A stretch of DNA of 15,841 nucleotides from CAZGXM01 sp964529795 (GTDB lineage Bacteria > Bacillota > JADQBR01), in contig CAZGXM010000062.1 in the NCBI GenBank assembly GCA_964529795.1, forward strand, positions 1 through 15,841, read 5' to 3'. The notes beneath the pieces were generated by a model. It saw nothing but the letters and a program-made list of their open reading frames with translations. It had not been told where the DNA came from and did not search any database. Shown here in pieces: positions 1 to 6,384 of the stretch (positions within the stretch are counted from its first letter, which is position 1; each line of letters starts with the position of its first letter). Made by a program: the position numbers and the translations under genes.

Positions 1-276
1 GTTTTTAAAAAACCGTGATACCCGGTCACCTTTTTCTACGCCTAAAGATTTTAGACTGTTGGCTCTACTGTTTGTAAGTTGGTAAAACCTTTTGTGAGAA
101 ATGTGTTTGTCTTGTTCACCATATAGGAAAAAGGTCTTATCCCCAATTTTTTCAGCCAATTCTTTTAGTTTATGGACGACAACATCACCGTCAGCAACTA
201 ACTCTTTCTTTAAATCCAAAGACTTCATACTCTTCCTCGAACGAAGTTTTACAATATATTGTTCAACAGTGCGCAT
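1..276 (-). CDS. AMP-binding acyl-CoA synthetase, N-terminal part (runs off left edge)
   Basis: Ninety-two codons are open from an ATG at 276 to the window edge, preceded by a strong AAGGAGG 7 bases upstream. The protein begins MRTVEQYIVKLRS. Residues about 50-85 contain a segment (FFLYGEQDKHISHKRFYQLTN, then SRANSLKSLGVEKGDRV) that fits the N-terminal 'sYgel...AngLkslGvkkGDrV' block of the ANL superfamily of adenylate-forming enzymes. Such enzymes join ATP, a carboxylic acid and CoA in the cytoplasm. The catalytic P-loop and the adenylation core would lie outside the window, so the substrate cannot be told. The residues after GDRV (SRFFKN) fit the usual aliphatic stretch less well, so decay beyond the edge is possible. 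The DNA is AT-rich compared with the genes to the right. Confidence 0.65.
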   Translation of the reverse strand, partial: MRTVEQYIVKLRSRKSMKSLDLKKELVADGDVVVHKLKELAEKIGDKTFFLYGEQDKHISHKRFYQLTNSRANSLKSLGVEKGDRVSRFFKN

Positions 277-277
277 A

Positions 278-467
278 ATTAACCTCCTTGTAATTTTGAA
301 TAATCTGAATGTTTAGCGTCTAAAAAGCAACTATGGAAAAATCCACCTCCTCCAGCAATTTTTTCGACAGCGGTCACTACTTCCTTTTACTCATGCGCTC
401 AGTACACAATTAAAAAAGATTAAAAAAGCAAATTTCATGCCAATAGACTGATGACATTGCCCGGATT
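278..467. other. AT-rich gap between divergent gene fragments
   Basis: Apart from the 32-codon frame at 279-377, this AT-rich stretch shows runs of A/T (around 410-430) and no clear promoter, hairpin or repeat. It separates the minus-strand AMP-binding gene from the plus-strand dehydrogenase fragment. No N-terminal dehydrogenase coding sequence could be found in it in any frame. Confidence 0.4.
279..377 (-). other. Possible small ORF or acyl-CoA dehydrogenase N-terminal remnant
   Basis: A 32-codon frame opens with GTG at 377 just after an AAAGGA motif and stops inside the ribosome site of the AMP-binding gene. It reads VTAVEKIAGGGGFF and then loses any recognisable pattern. The EKI-GGG-F opening is reminiscent of the first residues of some clostridial acyl-CoA dehydrogenases, but it is far too short to decide. 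It could be a leader peptide, a gene remnant or chance. Confidence 0.15.
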
Positions 468-1058
468 TTGTTTTTGTTCAAGTGTAATTTTGAGTTTTGG
501 CATAGATATTGCGATGGTTTAATAATGCCGGAAGAAACCATGGAAGCATTGAAGCAATTGATAAATGAAATGGGCGGCATGGATTTGGTGGTGATCAGTG
601 CAGGCGTGGGTCATGGTAACCGCGGCCTGGAATGGAGTAAAGAACGGGAAACCATTGAGGTAAATGTTACAGGATTTGCCGCTGTGGCCAATGCGGCTTT
701 TAAGTACTTCTCCCAAAAAGGCGGGGGGCATATTGTGGGCATATCGTCAATAGCTGCTATCAGGGGAAACGGCAGCGCCCCGGCTTACAACGCCTCAAAG
801 GCTTTCGTATCCAACTATCTTGATGGTTTGAGGCAGAAGGCTCGTAAATCAAAGCTGCCCATTACTATTACTGATGTGCAGCCCGGGTTTGTAGACACCC
901 CCATGTTGAAGGGAAAAGGCCTGTTTTGGGTGGCGCCTGCCGCCAAAGCTGCCAGGCAAATATATGGCGCTGTCAAGGCTAAGAAGAGGCATGTCTATAT
1001 TACCAAACGGTGGCGATTGATAGCGTGGCTGCTCAAGGTCAAAGTGCCAATTAAATGA
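468..1058 (+). pseudogene. Short-chain dehydrogenase/reductase, 5'-truncated
   Basis: The frame encodes the central and C-terminal part of a classical SDR: a VISAGVG segment (the NAG-motif position), the catalytic serine in GISSIAA, the YNASK catalytic Tyr-Lys pair, and a QPGFVDTPM segment after it. The N-terminal Rossmann motif TGxxxGxG that binds NAD(P) is absent. Recognisable similarity starts only around the MPEETMEALKQL segment (ATG at 525), and the codons between 468 and 520 do not look like an SDR. Families of this kind are usually about 240-260 residues, so roughly 65-75 are missing. The C-terminus also ends soon after KVKVPIK. No ribosome site precedes 525. I read it as a non-functional remnant with the cofactor site lost. 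It is the only convincing plus-strand gene in the window. Confidence 0.7.
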
Positions 1059-1498
1059 AAGAGGGCTTAATCAATAAGATTTACAGGCTGCTCTATCCAG
1101 GGCGGTTAATATCAGAAGAGTGTGTATGAAAACTTGTGTAAACGGAAATATTAGTCTAATGGATCACAAAATATTAAACCAACACCCTCCTCTTTACCCT
1201 ACCCACAGTTTCAAGATATTATAAACGGGCATTGACCTCGCCGGTAGCAAACCATATGAGTTTAAATTGCCAAAACCTATGCCCCCTTTAGAGAAACATA
1301 CCCTCACCTCCTCGTTCTTAATTGAAAATCCCTTATAACAATGGTGTAATAATTACTCTAACCAATCCCCTGGGCTGAATGTAAAATGGTTTCCTCGGGT
1401 ACCAACCGGCCTCAATTACCTGTTTTCGAACCTTTGCCAATAACTTGCGAATTTAAAATGTCAACAAATCTCAGCCGCTGCCTTTTTCAAGATACTTA
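1059..1498. other. Gene-free stretch with a vestigial start site
   Basis: No convincing gene lies here. On the minus strand, around 1285-1310, a near-ideal GAGGAGG site is followed after a few bases by ATG-TTT-CTC and then a stop codon. That looks like the abandoned start of a gene whose body is gone. Another minus-strand frame (GTG, 37 codons) overlaps it but its start sits directly on the ribosome site. No hairpin followed by a T-run was found after the ATPase gene. Confidence 0.4.
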
Positions 1499-2587
1499 TC
1501 AACAAGCTCTGCTTCTTTCCAACTGTTTTAACAACAGCAGGTATATCTTCCGCGATACACCCTGCATCACATCCACCACCGGCACACTTAAGGCCTCTTG
1601 AAACCTGGTGTATAATTCCTTTTTATCAACATAAGCGGATGAATAGGTGTTATCTTTAAAGGAACATGCCGGGTAGAACGGGTTGACAGTTACCATCAGC
1701 AGGGGTAACGGGCTGATAACCTCCACCCGTCCTCCTGCCCGGTTAATCTCCTCCAGTACCTTTTCCACATCTCCGGGACTACCGCCAATGAGCAGCTTGA
1801 TGACGTCATGAATAATTATGGTAACCTGGCGCAATTTTTCTCCGCATAACCTGGCAAAAGTTTGCAGGCTTTCACAGTCCACAATTCCCGGTATTACTAC
1901 CGCAGCGGTATGGGGGGCAAATTTTTCTGCAAGGCTCCTGGCCAACTCCTGGGTTACCAGGGAATTAATGGGTAAATAATCATCTGCCGCATCCCTATTA
2001 ACAACAGTAATCCTTTTAAAATCAAACTGTTTAGGGCCAAAGGCAGCGACTGTCGACAAGTTGAAAATTCGCGTCAGCGCGCGAGTCTCCGCCAGTAGCT
2101 GATCAATTCCGGGATTTCGGGCGGCACCAGTGGCCAGCACAATGCCGTCAGTCTTTACCATGGGCCCCAGGCGGTTCAGCGCCCCGTCCACGATCAGTAT
2201 GTCCGCCCCAAAACGCCGTACCTTTTCCACCACCCGGCAGAGGTGAGTGCCTTTGTTAGGTCCGGCTATTACCACTGTCCCCCTGGAAAACACCCGACAG
2301 AGACATAATTTCCCTAAAGGAGTGGAAACACCGGCCAAGCATTCTTCCACTGTCAGGCGGGCTGTACCCCAGTCTAAACATTTTTCAGCGGTTACCACAA
2401 TGTTGCCGGGATTCATGATTACACGGGGCTTTGGCAGACCGGTGACGTTATCTAGGGTTTCCCCGTCGTAGCCGATACTGGTCAAAGCTGCCGTATGCCC
2501 CATTTGGGCCGCCCCCTCAAGCAAGGCCATGGTGGTAGTAGTCTTACCGGTATTTTTTGCAGTACCTGCTATACCCAGAACATGCAT
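1499..2587 (-). CDS. P-loop ATPase, BioD/SIMIBI type, resembling KamB-like aminomutase reactivase
   Basis: A 362-residue cytoplasmic protein with an ATG start and AAAGGAG 7 bases upstream. Residues 8-16 read GTAKNTGKT, a nucleotide-binding loop of the dethiobiotin-synthetase style (G, five residues, GKT). Residues 37-57 (SIGYDGETLDNVTGLPKPRV) and the later ADILIVDGALNR (a Walker-B-like aspartate) suggest an ATP-dependent conformational machine. From memory, the order SIG-DGE-D-VTG-KPR, STPLG, AGP, IVDGA-R, LATGA matches uncharacterised proteins coded beside B12-dependent lysine or ornithine aminomutases (KamB-type reactivase subunits). This was not verified, and no aminomutase is present in the window. 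The gene follows the 161-aa gene by about 140 bases. It may instead be an unrelated SIMIBI NTPase. No frameshift or missing segment was seen. Confidence 0.6.
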   Translation of the reverse strand: MHVLGIAGTAKNTGKTTTTMALLEGAAQMGHTAALTSIGYDGETLDNVTGLPKPRVIMNPGNIVVTAEKCLDWGTARLTVEECLAGVSTPLGKLCLCRVFSRGTVVIAGPNKGTHLCRVVEKVRRFGADILIVDGALNRLGPMVKTDGIVLATGAARNPGIDQLLAETRALTRIFNLSTVAAFGPKQFDFKRITVVNRDAADDYLPINSLVTQELARSLAEKFAPHTAAVVIPGIVDCESLQTFARLCGEKLRQVTIIIHDVIKLLIGGSPGDVEKVLEEINRAGGRVEVISPLPLLMVTVNPFYPACSFKDNTYSSAYVDKKELYTRFQEALSVPVVDVMQGVSRKIYLLLLKQLERSRAC

Positions 2588-2617
2588 AATAATACTCCTT
2601 TATCGCATAAAAAGGAA

Positions 2618-2640
2618 CCCCTGGGCTGCCAGGTGAGGGG
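2618..2640 (-). terminator. Weak candidate terminator/attenuator hairpin
   Basis: On the minus strand CCTGG-CAGC-CCAGG can pair (2620-2633), flanked by an outer CCCC/GGGG match, and is followed by GTTCC and five T residues (2609-2614 region). It lies between the 161-aa gene and the ATPase gene, about 30 bases before the ATPase start. The stem is short and the T-run is offset, so it may be an attenuator or chance. Confidence 0.25.
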
Positions 2641-2727
2641 AGAAATTCAGGTCCCGTACATAAACTTCAGGGGGAGAATGGAGGTCCCTTATTTCAATCA
2701 CCCGAAAACCCCGGGGGGATTTCCCGT

Positions 2728-3213
2728 CTATTCAATAATTCCAGCGTGACGTGACACAATTTCCAGCAGGCGTACTAGGGCCTTCACACCATAACGGGCG
2801 CGGTCTTCAAGCAACTGGCCGTTATTGTCGGTTGTGCCCAGTCCAGGTGACATGTAAATGTTGGCATCGTATGCCACGGTGGGAATAACACCCATTTTGC
2901 CCAGGCCAACCTGAATGATGTGGCTGCCGCCGTACATATCCTCAATGGAGAAAATAGGAATACCCATGCGACCGTCTTGCCAGGTCCCTTCGTAATTTAC
3001 TTCCACGGCGGTGGAATTGTTGGAAATAATAATGCCCTCCCGTAACTGCGGGTCCAGTGCCTCAAACTCCTCCACCACAATCCGGTAGAGGTCGTCCACA
3101 CCCATATCTTTTACCAGCTGCAAGGCCAGCTCTTTTCCCTCGGCCTCACTGGCACAGACCAGAAAGGTCTCAATGTCCAGAGCATCCATTACTTTTTCAA
3201 AGACAGCGCTCAT
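2728..3213 (-). CDS. Conserved-looking 161-aa protein of unknown function
   Basis: The start is ATG at 3213 with GAGGTG about 8 bases upstream. I do not recognise the family. The protein is soluble: there is no signal peptide or membrane helix. Its first half (about 1-70) is acidic and helical. The second half is rich in glycine: GGSHIIQVGLGKMGVIPTVA at about 94-113, then MSPGLGTTDNNGQLLEDRARYGVKALVRLLEIV near the end. The run of Gly, Asn, Thr and Asp suggests a ligand or cofactor site, but none can be named. It lies between the truncated FAD-dependent oxidoreductase gene and the P-loop ATPase gene on the same strand, so it may belong to the same former operon. Two CTCATC-N3-GATGAG palindromes lie in its upstream region, one only 16 bases before the start codon. 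Confidence 0.55.
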   Translation of the reverse strand: MSAVFEKVMDALDIETFLVCASEAEGKELALQLVKDMGVDDLYRIVVEEFEALDPQLREGIIISNNSTAVEVNYEGTWQDGRMGIPIFSIEDMYGGSHIIQVGLGKMGVIPTVAYDANIYMSPGLGTTDNNGQLLEDRARYGVKALVRLLEIVSRHAGIIE

Positions 3214-3228
3214 TTCCCTGTCACCTCA

Positions 3229-3243
3229 CTCAGCATCGATGAG
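3229..3243. promoter_or_regulatory. Palindrome copy 1 (CTCAGC-ATC-GATGAG)
   Basis: Near-palindrome with one mismatch (CTCAGCATCGATGAG on the plus strand), 16 bases ahead of the 161-aa gene start and overlapping its ribosome-site region. Two further copies with the same 6-3-6 layout occur at 3288 and 4647. Candidate repressor operator; the protein that binds it is unknown. Confidence 0.35.
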
Positions 3244-3287
3244 GGGAGGATGGCGGGCTAAATGCCACATCAGTTTCTGCCTGCGGA

Positions 3288-3302
3288 CTCATCATCGATG
3301 AG
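3288..3302. promoter_or_regulatory. Palindrome copy 2 (CTCATC-ATC-GATGAG)
   Basis: Perfect 6-base arms with a 3-base centre, in the gap between the truncated oxidoreductase gene and the 161-aa gene, 59 bases from copy 1. Same arrangement as the copy at 4647. Candidate operator. Confidence 0.4.
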
Positions 3303-3381
3303 GTCTGTTGGCGTTAAGAAAAACCTGAATCCGCACAGGAGGTAAGATGGTTACGGGTTCAGATTTCATCCGTCTTGTAAT

Positions 3382-4413
3382 TCAACTGACTCCTTTGCTC
3401 ATTTCTACCACCAAATTGTGGTTGTAAATACCGGTTAATCCGGCTGCCGCCACCTTCCCTTTTATCCGGTCAACATCAGTAGTATATAGATTTTCCCGCT
3501 TCATCCGTTCAAAGTAAACGGAGCCGGAAAAGGTATATTTATATTTCTTACCCCCTTCGCTGCGCATCTGGTCACCTACATAGGCTATGGCATCGCCGAT
3601 TGCCAGGCTGGTGGAAATGGCTAGCAGTTCCGTGCCCAGAGCGCATCTTACAGCGTTATGCCCCGCCAGCAGTCCGGTAACAATGGCCTCGGTATGCCCT
3701 ACCAGCAGGCCCGCTTTTTCACCGGCACAGAATAAATTGTCCACGCCTTCCACCTGCAGGTGATTGTCCCGTGGTGAAAGGGCCAGATAGCGAATGGAGT
3801 TACCCCGGCCGCCGGAATAGGGGTCCTCGTAGCGGGCATTTTCAAATCCTGGTATTTGCCTCAGCGTTTCCAGGGGGTAGAAAGGAGTCATCAGTTTGGC
3901 GTGCCCCGTGTCCAAAAGAATAATGTTTTCCGCAAATTCCCTTAACGCATACTGCTGGCACGCTTTCATCCCCAGCGCACCTTTTTTCTGCAACCTCCCG
4001 GGAATGGGGATTACCGCCACACCGGTCTCGTTCAACCGGTCCTCAATTTCCTTCGCCAGGGATTCCTTTTGCAGCTTGCAAGAACCGCTCATGGCCCCGA
4101 TACTGCCGTCCCCTTTTTTACCCACAAATTCCTTTACACCGGCTTTTGCGGCAATACTGACCCTGGGCCCAAAAGTGGGGCAACGCAGCACGCACATGGC
4201 GCAGCCGTTACCATACTTGGTACAGTTTCCGGGAGGCCCAGCCGTGCCGGTAGTTTCTACAAACACGTCACCGCGAATTATTTCACCATCATCCAGTACA
4301 ACACCGGTAATCTTGTGGCCGTCCATTTCTACATCCTTGGCTCTGGCCTGGAGTTTAATATCCACACCTTGACCCTGTAAAACTTTCTTTATTGCCGGTT
4401 CAATTTTGACCAC
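3382..4413 (-). pseudogene. FAD-dependent oxidoreductase (GidA/MnmG-like fold), N-terminally truncated
   Basis: The frame (GTG at 4413, 343 codons) starts inside the protein. Its first residues, VKIEPAIKKVLQGQGVDIKL, correspond to a strand of the FAD domain that normally follows about 100 residues carrying the GxGxxG dinucleotide-binding loop. That loop is missing, and upstream codons give unrelated sequence and a stop. Still visible are DVFVETTGTAGP (about 49-60), a cysteine cluster C64, C71, C74, C78 (CTKYGNGCAMCVLRCP) that could hold an iron-sulfur centre, and the C-terminal FAD-contacting block NLFCAGEKAGLLVGHTEAI. No ribosome site precedes the GTG. The gene before it (79 codons) overlaps by 25 bases in another frame and lacks its own expected C-terminus, so one deletion probably removed both parts. 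From memory, intact relatives occur in clostridial amino-acid degradation clusters. Probably inactive. Confidence 0.65.
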
Positions 4414-4628
4414 TTGACACCAGCACCCGGGCAGGCACTGCTTTCGTCGGTGAAAATCAACTCGTGCACATCATGCTTTTTCACGGCCCTGGAAATCGCC
4501 GGCATTAGCACCAGTTCACGGTTGTTGAGTTTACTGTCCAATACCACCACTAGGCGGCTTGTTACCGGCTGTTTTTTGGAATACGGATTTTTTTGAAATA
4601 GCCCGGCCTTGTATGGCTCCTTTGACAA
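4389..4628 (-). pseudogene. N-terminal fragment of an unrecognised small protein, joined out of frame to the oxidoreductase
   Basis: A TTG start at 4628 has a good AAAGGAGAGG ribosome site about 8 bases upstream. The product begins LSKEPYKAGLFQKNPYSKKQ and continues VTSRLVVVLDSKLNNRELVLMPAISRAVKKHDVHELIFTDESSACPGA, which reads like ordinary folded protein. The last ten residues (GVKWSKLNRQ) come from the oxidoreductase DNA read in the wrong frame, so the natural C-terminus has been lost at about 4410-4440. I do not recognise the family. Longer upstream codons in this frame (to 4748) are not supported by a ribosome site and overlap the regulator gene. A CTCATC-N3-GATGAG palindrome lies 19 bases ahead of the start. 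Confidence 0.5.
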
Positions 4629-4646
4629 ATATCCCTCTCCTTTTAG

Positions 4647-4661
4647 CTCATCAACGATGAG
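4647..4661. promoter_or_regulatory. Palindrome copy 3 (CTCATC-AAC-GATGAG)
   Basis: Perfect palindrome, extending to 7-base arms (GCTCATC/GATGAGC, 4646-4662), placed just before the ribosome site of the 79-codon gene and just after the FCD regulator gene. Its position would let a bound protein block transcription or translation start. The neighbouring FCD regulator is one candidate binder. Confidence 0.4.
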
Positions 4662-4717
4662 CAGTATTATGCATAAGTTTTCTCCATAAAAAAATCCTGC
4701 CAAAAGTGATAAATTTT

Positions 4718-5494
4718 TTAGATTTTTTTTTGCCTTAGCGGCGAACAACGGCGAACAACCATGCCAGGGGTCTTCTCTTCTACCTGTGACCAGTATTTCT
4801 TGACGTCTTCCATTAGGTTTTCTATGTGCCGTACCATAGCCTTTTCTGCCGCCACCGGGTCCTTTTGCGCAATGACTGCGACAATTTTTCTATGGTCCAC
4901 CGCAATTGCACTGTGTACCTCTTTACGAATATATTCCAACGCCGGGCTGAGCTGGCCGTCCTGCCGGATCAGTTCCATGGCCGCCTGCAGTACCTTATTT
5001 CTAGCCATGGTACCAATACAGCGGTGGAACTCCACATCCTTTTCGGCAGAAGTGCCGGTTTGCCCCTGCCGCAGTTCCTGCTCCCGCTCAATTTCCTCCA
5101 GCTGGCGAATCTCCTCCGCGGTTGCGTTAATAGCCGCAAGACGCGCCAGTTCCTTTTCAATGGCTCTTCGGGCCACCAGTACATCCAACAAGCTTTCCTT
5201 ACCCTTTTCTCTTAACAGGTCGATTAATTCCCTGCTGTACATCTGCCTGTTCTGGTCCTTTTTCAGACTGTCCAGACGGGCCAAACCCTCTGCAGTAAGC
5301 CTGCGTCCCTGAAAACCCACTCTTTCGGTGTAACCGCGCTCATCCAGTTCACTTAAAATACGGCCCACAGTAGCCTCACTGATGTAGATATTTGCAGCCC
5401 GCAATTCTTTACTCAAAGCCCCGGCACCAATAGGTTCCGCTTTACTGGCCATTATGTTGAGTACCTGGTATTCGTTGGTCTCTCTATCTGTCAT
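4718..5494 (-). CDS. FCD-domain transcriptional regulator with RNase R-type winged helix
   Basis: I place the start at ATG 5494 (MTDRETNEYQ), which has GAGGTG 7 bases upstream; an in-frame ATG at 5524 has no such site. Residues about 5-75 form a winged helix (ISEATVGRILSELDERGYTERVGFQGRRLTAEG) like the RNase R winged-helix domain found in some archaeal and clostridial regulators, rather than the usual GntR head. Residues about 88-232 are an all-helical FCD domain with the metal-ligand pattern D153, H157 (EKDVEFHRCIG), H201 (VDHRKI) and H223 (VRHIENL). This family senses small organic acids, often with a bound metal. It lies between the decayed permease and the oxidoreductase cluster and probably controlled them. 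The last ten or so residues come from a 10-base tandem duplication that moved the stop codon. Confidence 0.8.
   Translation of the reverse strand: MTDRETNEYQVLNIMASKAEPIGAGALSKELRAANIYISEATVGRILSELDERGYTERVGFQGRRLTAEGLARLDSLKKDQNRQMYSRELIDLLREKGKESLLDVLVARRAIEKELARLAAINATAEEIRQLEEIEREQELRQGQTGTSAEKDVEFHRCIGTMARNKVLQAAMELIRQDGQLSPALEYIRKEVHSAIAVDHRKIVAVIAQKDPVAAEKAMVRHIENLMEDVKKYWSQVEEKTPGMVVRRCSPLRQKKI
4740..4759. repeat. 10-base tandem duplication at the 3' end of the FCD regulator gene
   Basis: The unit GGCGAACAAC occurs twice in direct contact. With a single copy the minus-strand frame would read GTT-GTT-CGC-CGC-TAA and stop at VVRR. The duplication shifts the frame and adds CSPLRQKKI before the next stop. 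It looks like a recent replication-slippage event. Confidence 0.6.
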
Positions 5495-5617
5495 ATGAAT
5501 CACCTCATTACCTACATTTATCATAGCATATCAGCCCGATACCAGCCAAGGTACTGAGAGGCATTTTTAGAGGGAAAACCTTGTACGGAAGACCCACCTC
5601 CCGTTCAAGGTTCAGTG

Positions 5618-5635
5618 ATTGGTAATTTGACCAAT
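5618..5635. promoter_or_regulatory. ATTGGT-N6-ACCAAT palindrome, candidate FCD-regulator operator
   Basis: Perfect 6-base arms around a 6-base centre, between the end of the permease remnant and the FCD regulator start (about 125 bases upstream). FCD-type regulators commonly bind TGGT/ACCA dyads, though usually with a shorter centre. It could serve for autoregulation. No T-run follows, so it is not a typical terminator. Confidence 0.35.
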
Positions 5636-5636
5636 T

Positions 5637-6330
5637 TTACATCATGAACAAGATTGCAGGCACGATGGTGACAAAAAGTCCCACCAGTACCGGCACAAGG
5701 TTCTTGCGAACCAATTCAAGCACAGGCACACCGCAAATACCGGCTACCACCACCAGGGTACCGCCGCCAAACCAAATGGCGCCCATCTGCCCGATGGAAC
5801 CCGGGGTCGCGGGCACGTTGGCATTGCCTCCCGCCATGGCCACGGCCGCTTCACTGGTGGCAGCCACTTCTGCTTCGTAAGCTTTCGGATCGAAAGCCTT
5901 GTTATTTTTCATTATCCATGCCAGCATCAAAGCGATGACACCGGCAATCAGCGTAAGAATGGTAACTTTAGTCCCTTAATCGTAAAATTCTTGCCAAAAC
6001 GGAAAGAAAATTTAACACGGGAAAGCTTTTATGCATGCTAATTCAGGGATGACAACTTTGGCTCCGGCTTGTCCGGGTTAGGTGTAACCAATTCCACCGG
6101 AACACCGGCGGCACCGGCAGTGATACCGGGAGCAGCCTGGATCAGCGTGTTGGCAGCCAGGGTCATGCCCTGTCCGGCCAAGGCCAAAGCGATAGCGGAC
6201 ATCATCGGCGGCAGACCGGCTCTGGTTGCAGCCGGAATTTACAACGCGCCAAGCAGCGGCGCTGCCGGAGTCGGCCAGAAGAATAGTGAAATGATTACGG
6301 TAGCAATAATAAGAATGATATAACTGACCA
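5637..6330 (-). pseudogene. Multi-pass membrane permease, decayed
   Basis: Reading the minus strand gives a continuous protein-like message broken by lesions. A membrane segment SYIILIIATVIISLFFWP leads to APLLGAL, an in-frame TAA (6239-6241), then IPAATRAGLPPMMSAIALALAGQGMTLAA. A TAG (6038-6040) and a TAA (6029-6031) follow, then FRFGKNFTIKG. A one-base frame change at about 5970-5990 leads to TKVTILTLIAGVIALMLAWIM and a 97-aa tail with two further hydrophobic helices ending at 5637. The GALxIPAAxRAGLPP style suggests a secondary transporter of small acids or amino acids, but I cannot name the family. The 5' end stops at a REP-like repeat (6331), so the N-terminus is probably missing too. 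It may have been the uptake system of the degraded cluster. Confidence 0.7.
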
Positions 6331-6384
6331 ACGGTTCTTGACTTGACTAATTATCCATAAAATGGAATTCAAGTCAAGGACCGT
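6331..6384. repeat. REP-like inverted repeat A (ACGGTYCTTGACTTGA arms)
   Basis: Arms 6331-6346 and 6369-6384 match at 15 of 16 bases around a 22-base AT-rich loop. On the minus strand the outer sequence reads GGGGACGGTCCTTGACTTGA. Similar GGGGACGGT-type palindromes are, from memory, common dispersed elements in Peptococcaceae and are linked to REP-associated (IS200-like) transposases; no transposase is present here. The synthetase stop codon (6369-6371) is inside the right arm, and the element borders the permease remnant. It could also act as a transcription terminator for the synthetase gene. Confidence 0.65.

Noticed and set aside
101..316. Plus-strand 71-codon frame at the left end
   Set aside because: It is antisense to the AMP-binding N-terminus, which has a strong ribosome site and family pattern.
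4761..5312. Long plus-strand frames antisense to the FCD regulator
   Set aside because: They are shadows of the regulator's codon pattern, without ribosome sites or recognisable domains.
6069..6323. Plus-strand 84-codon frame over the permease remnant
   Set aside because: The minus strand carries a readable membrane protein here; the plus frame is its low-complexity complement.
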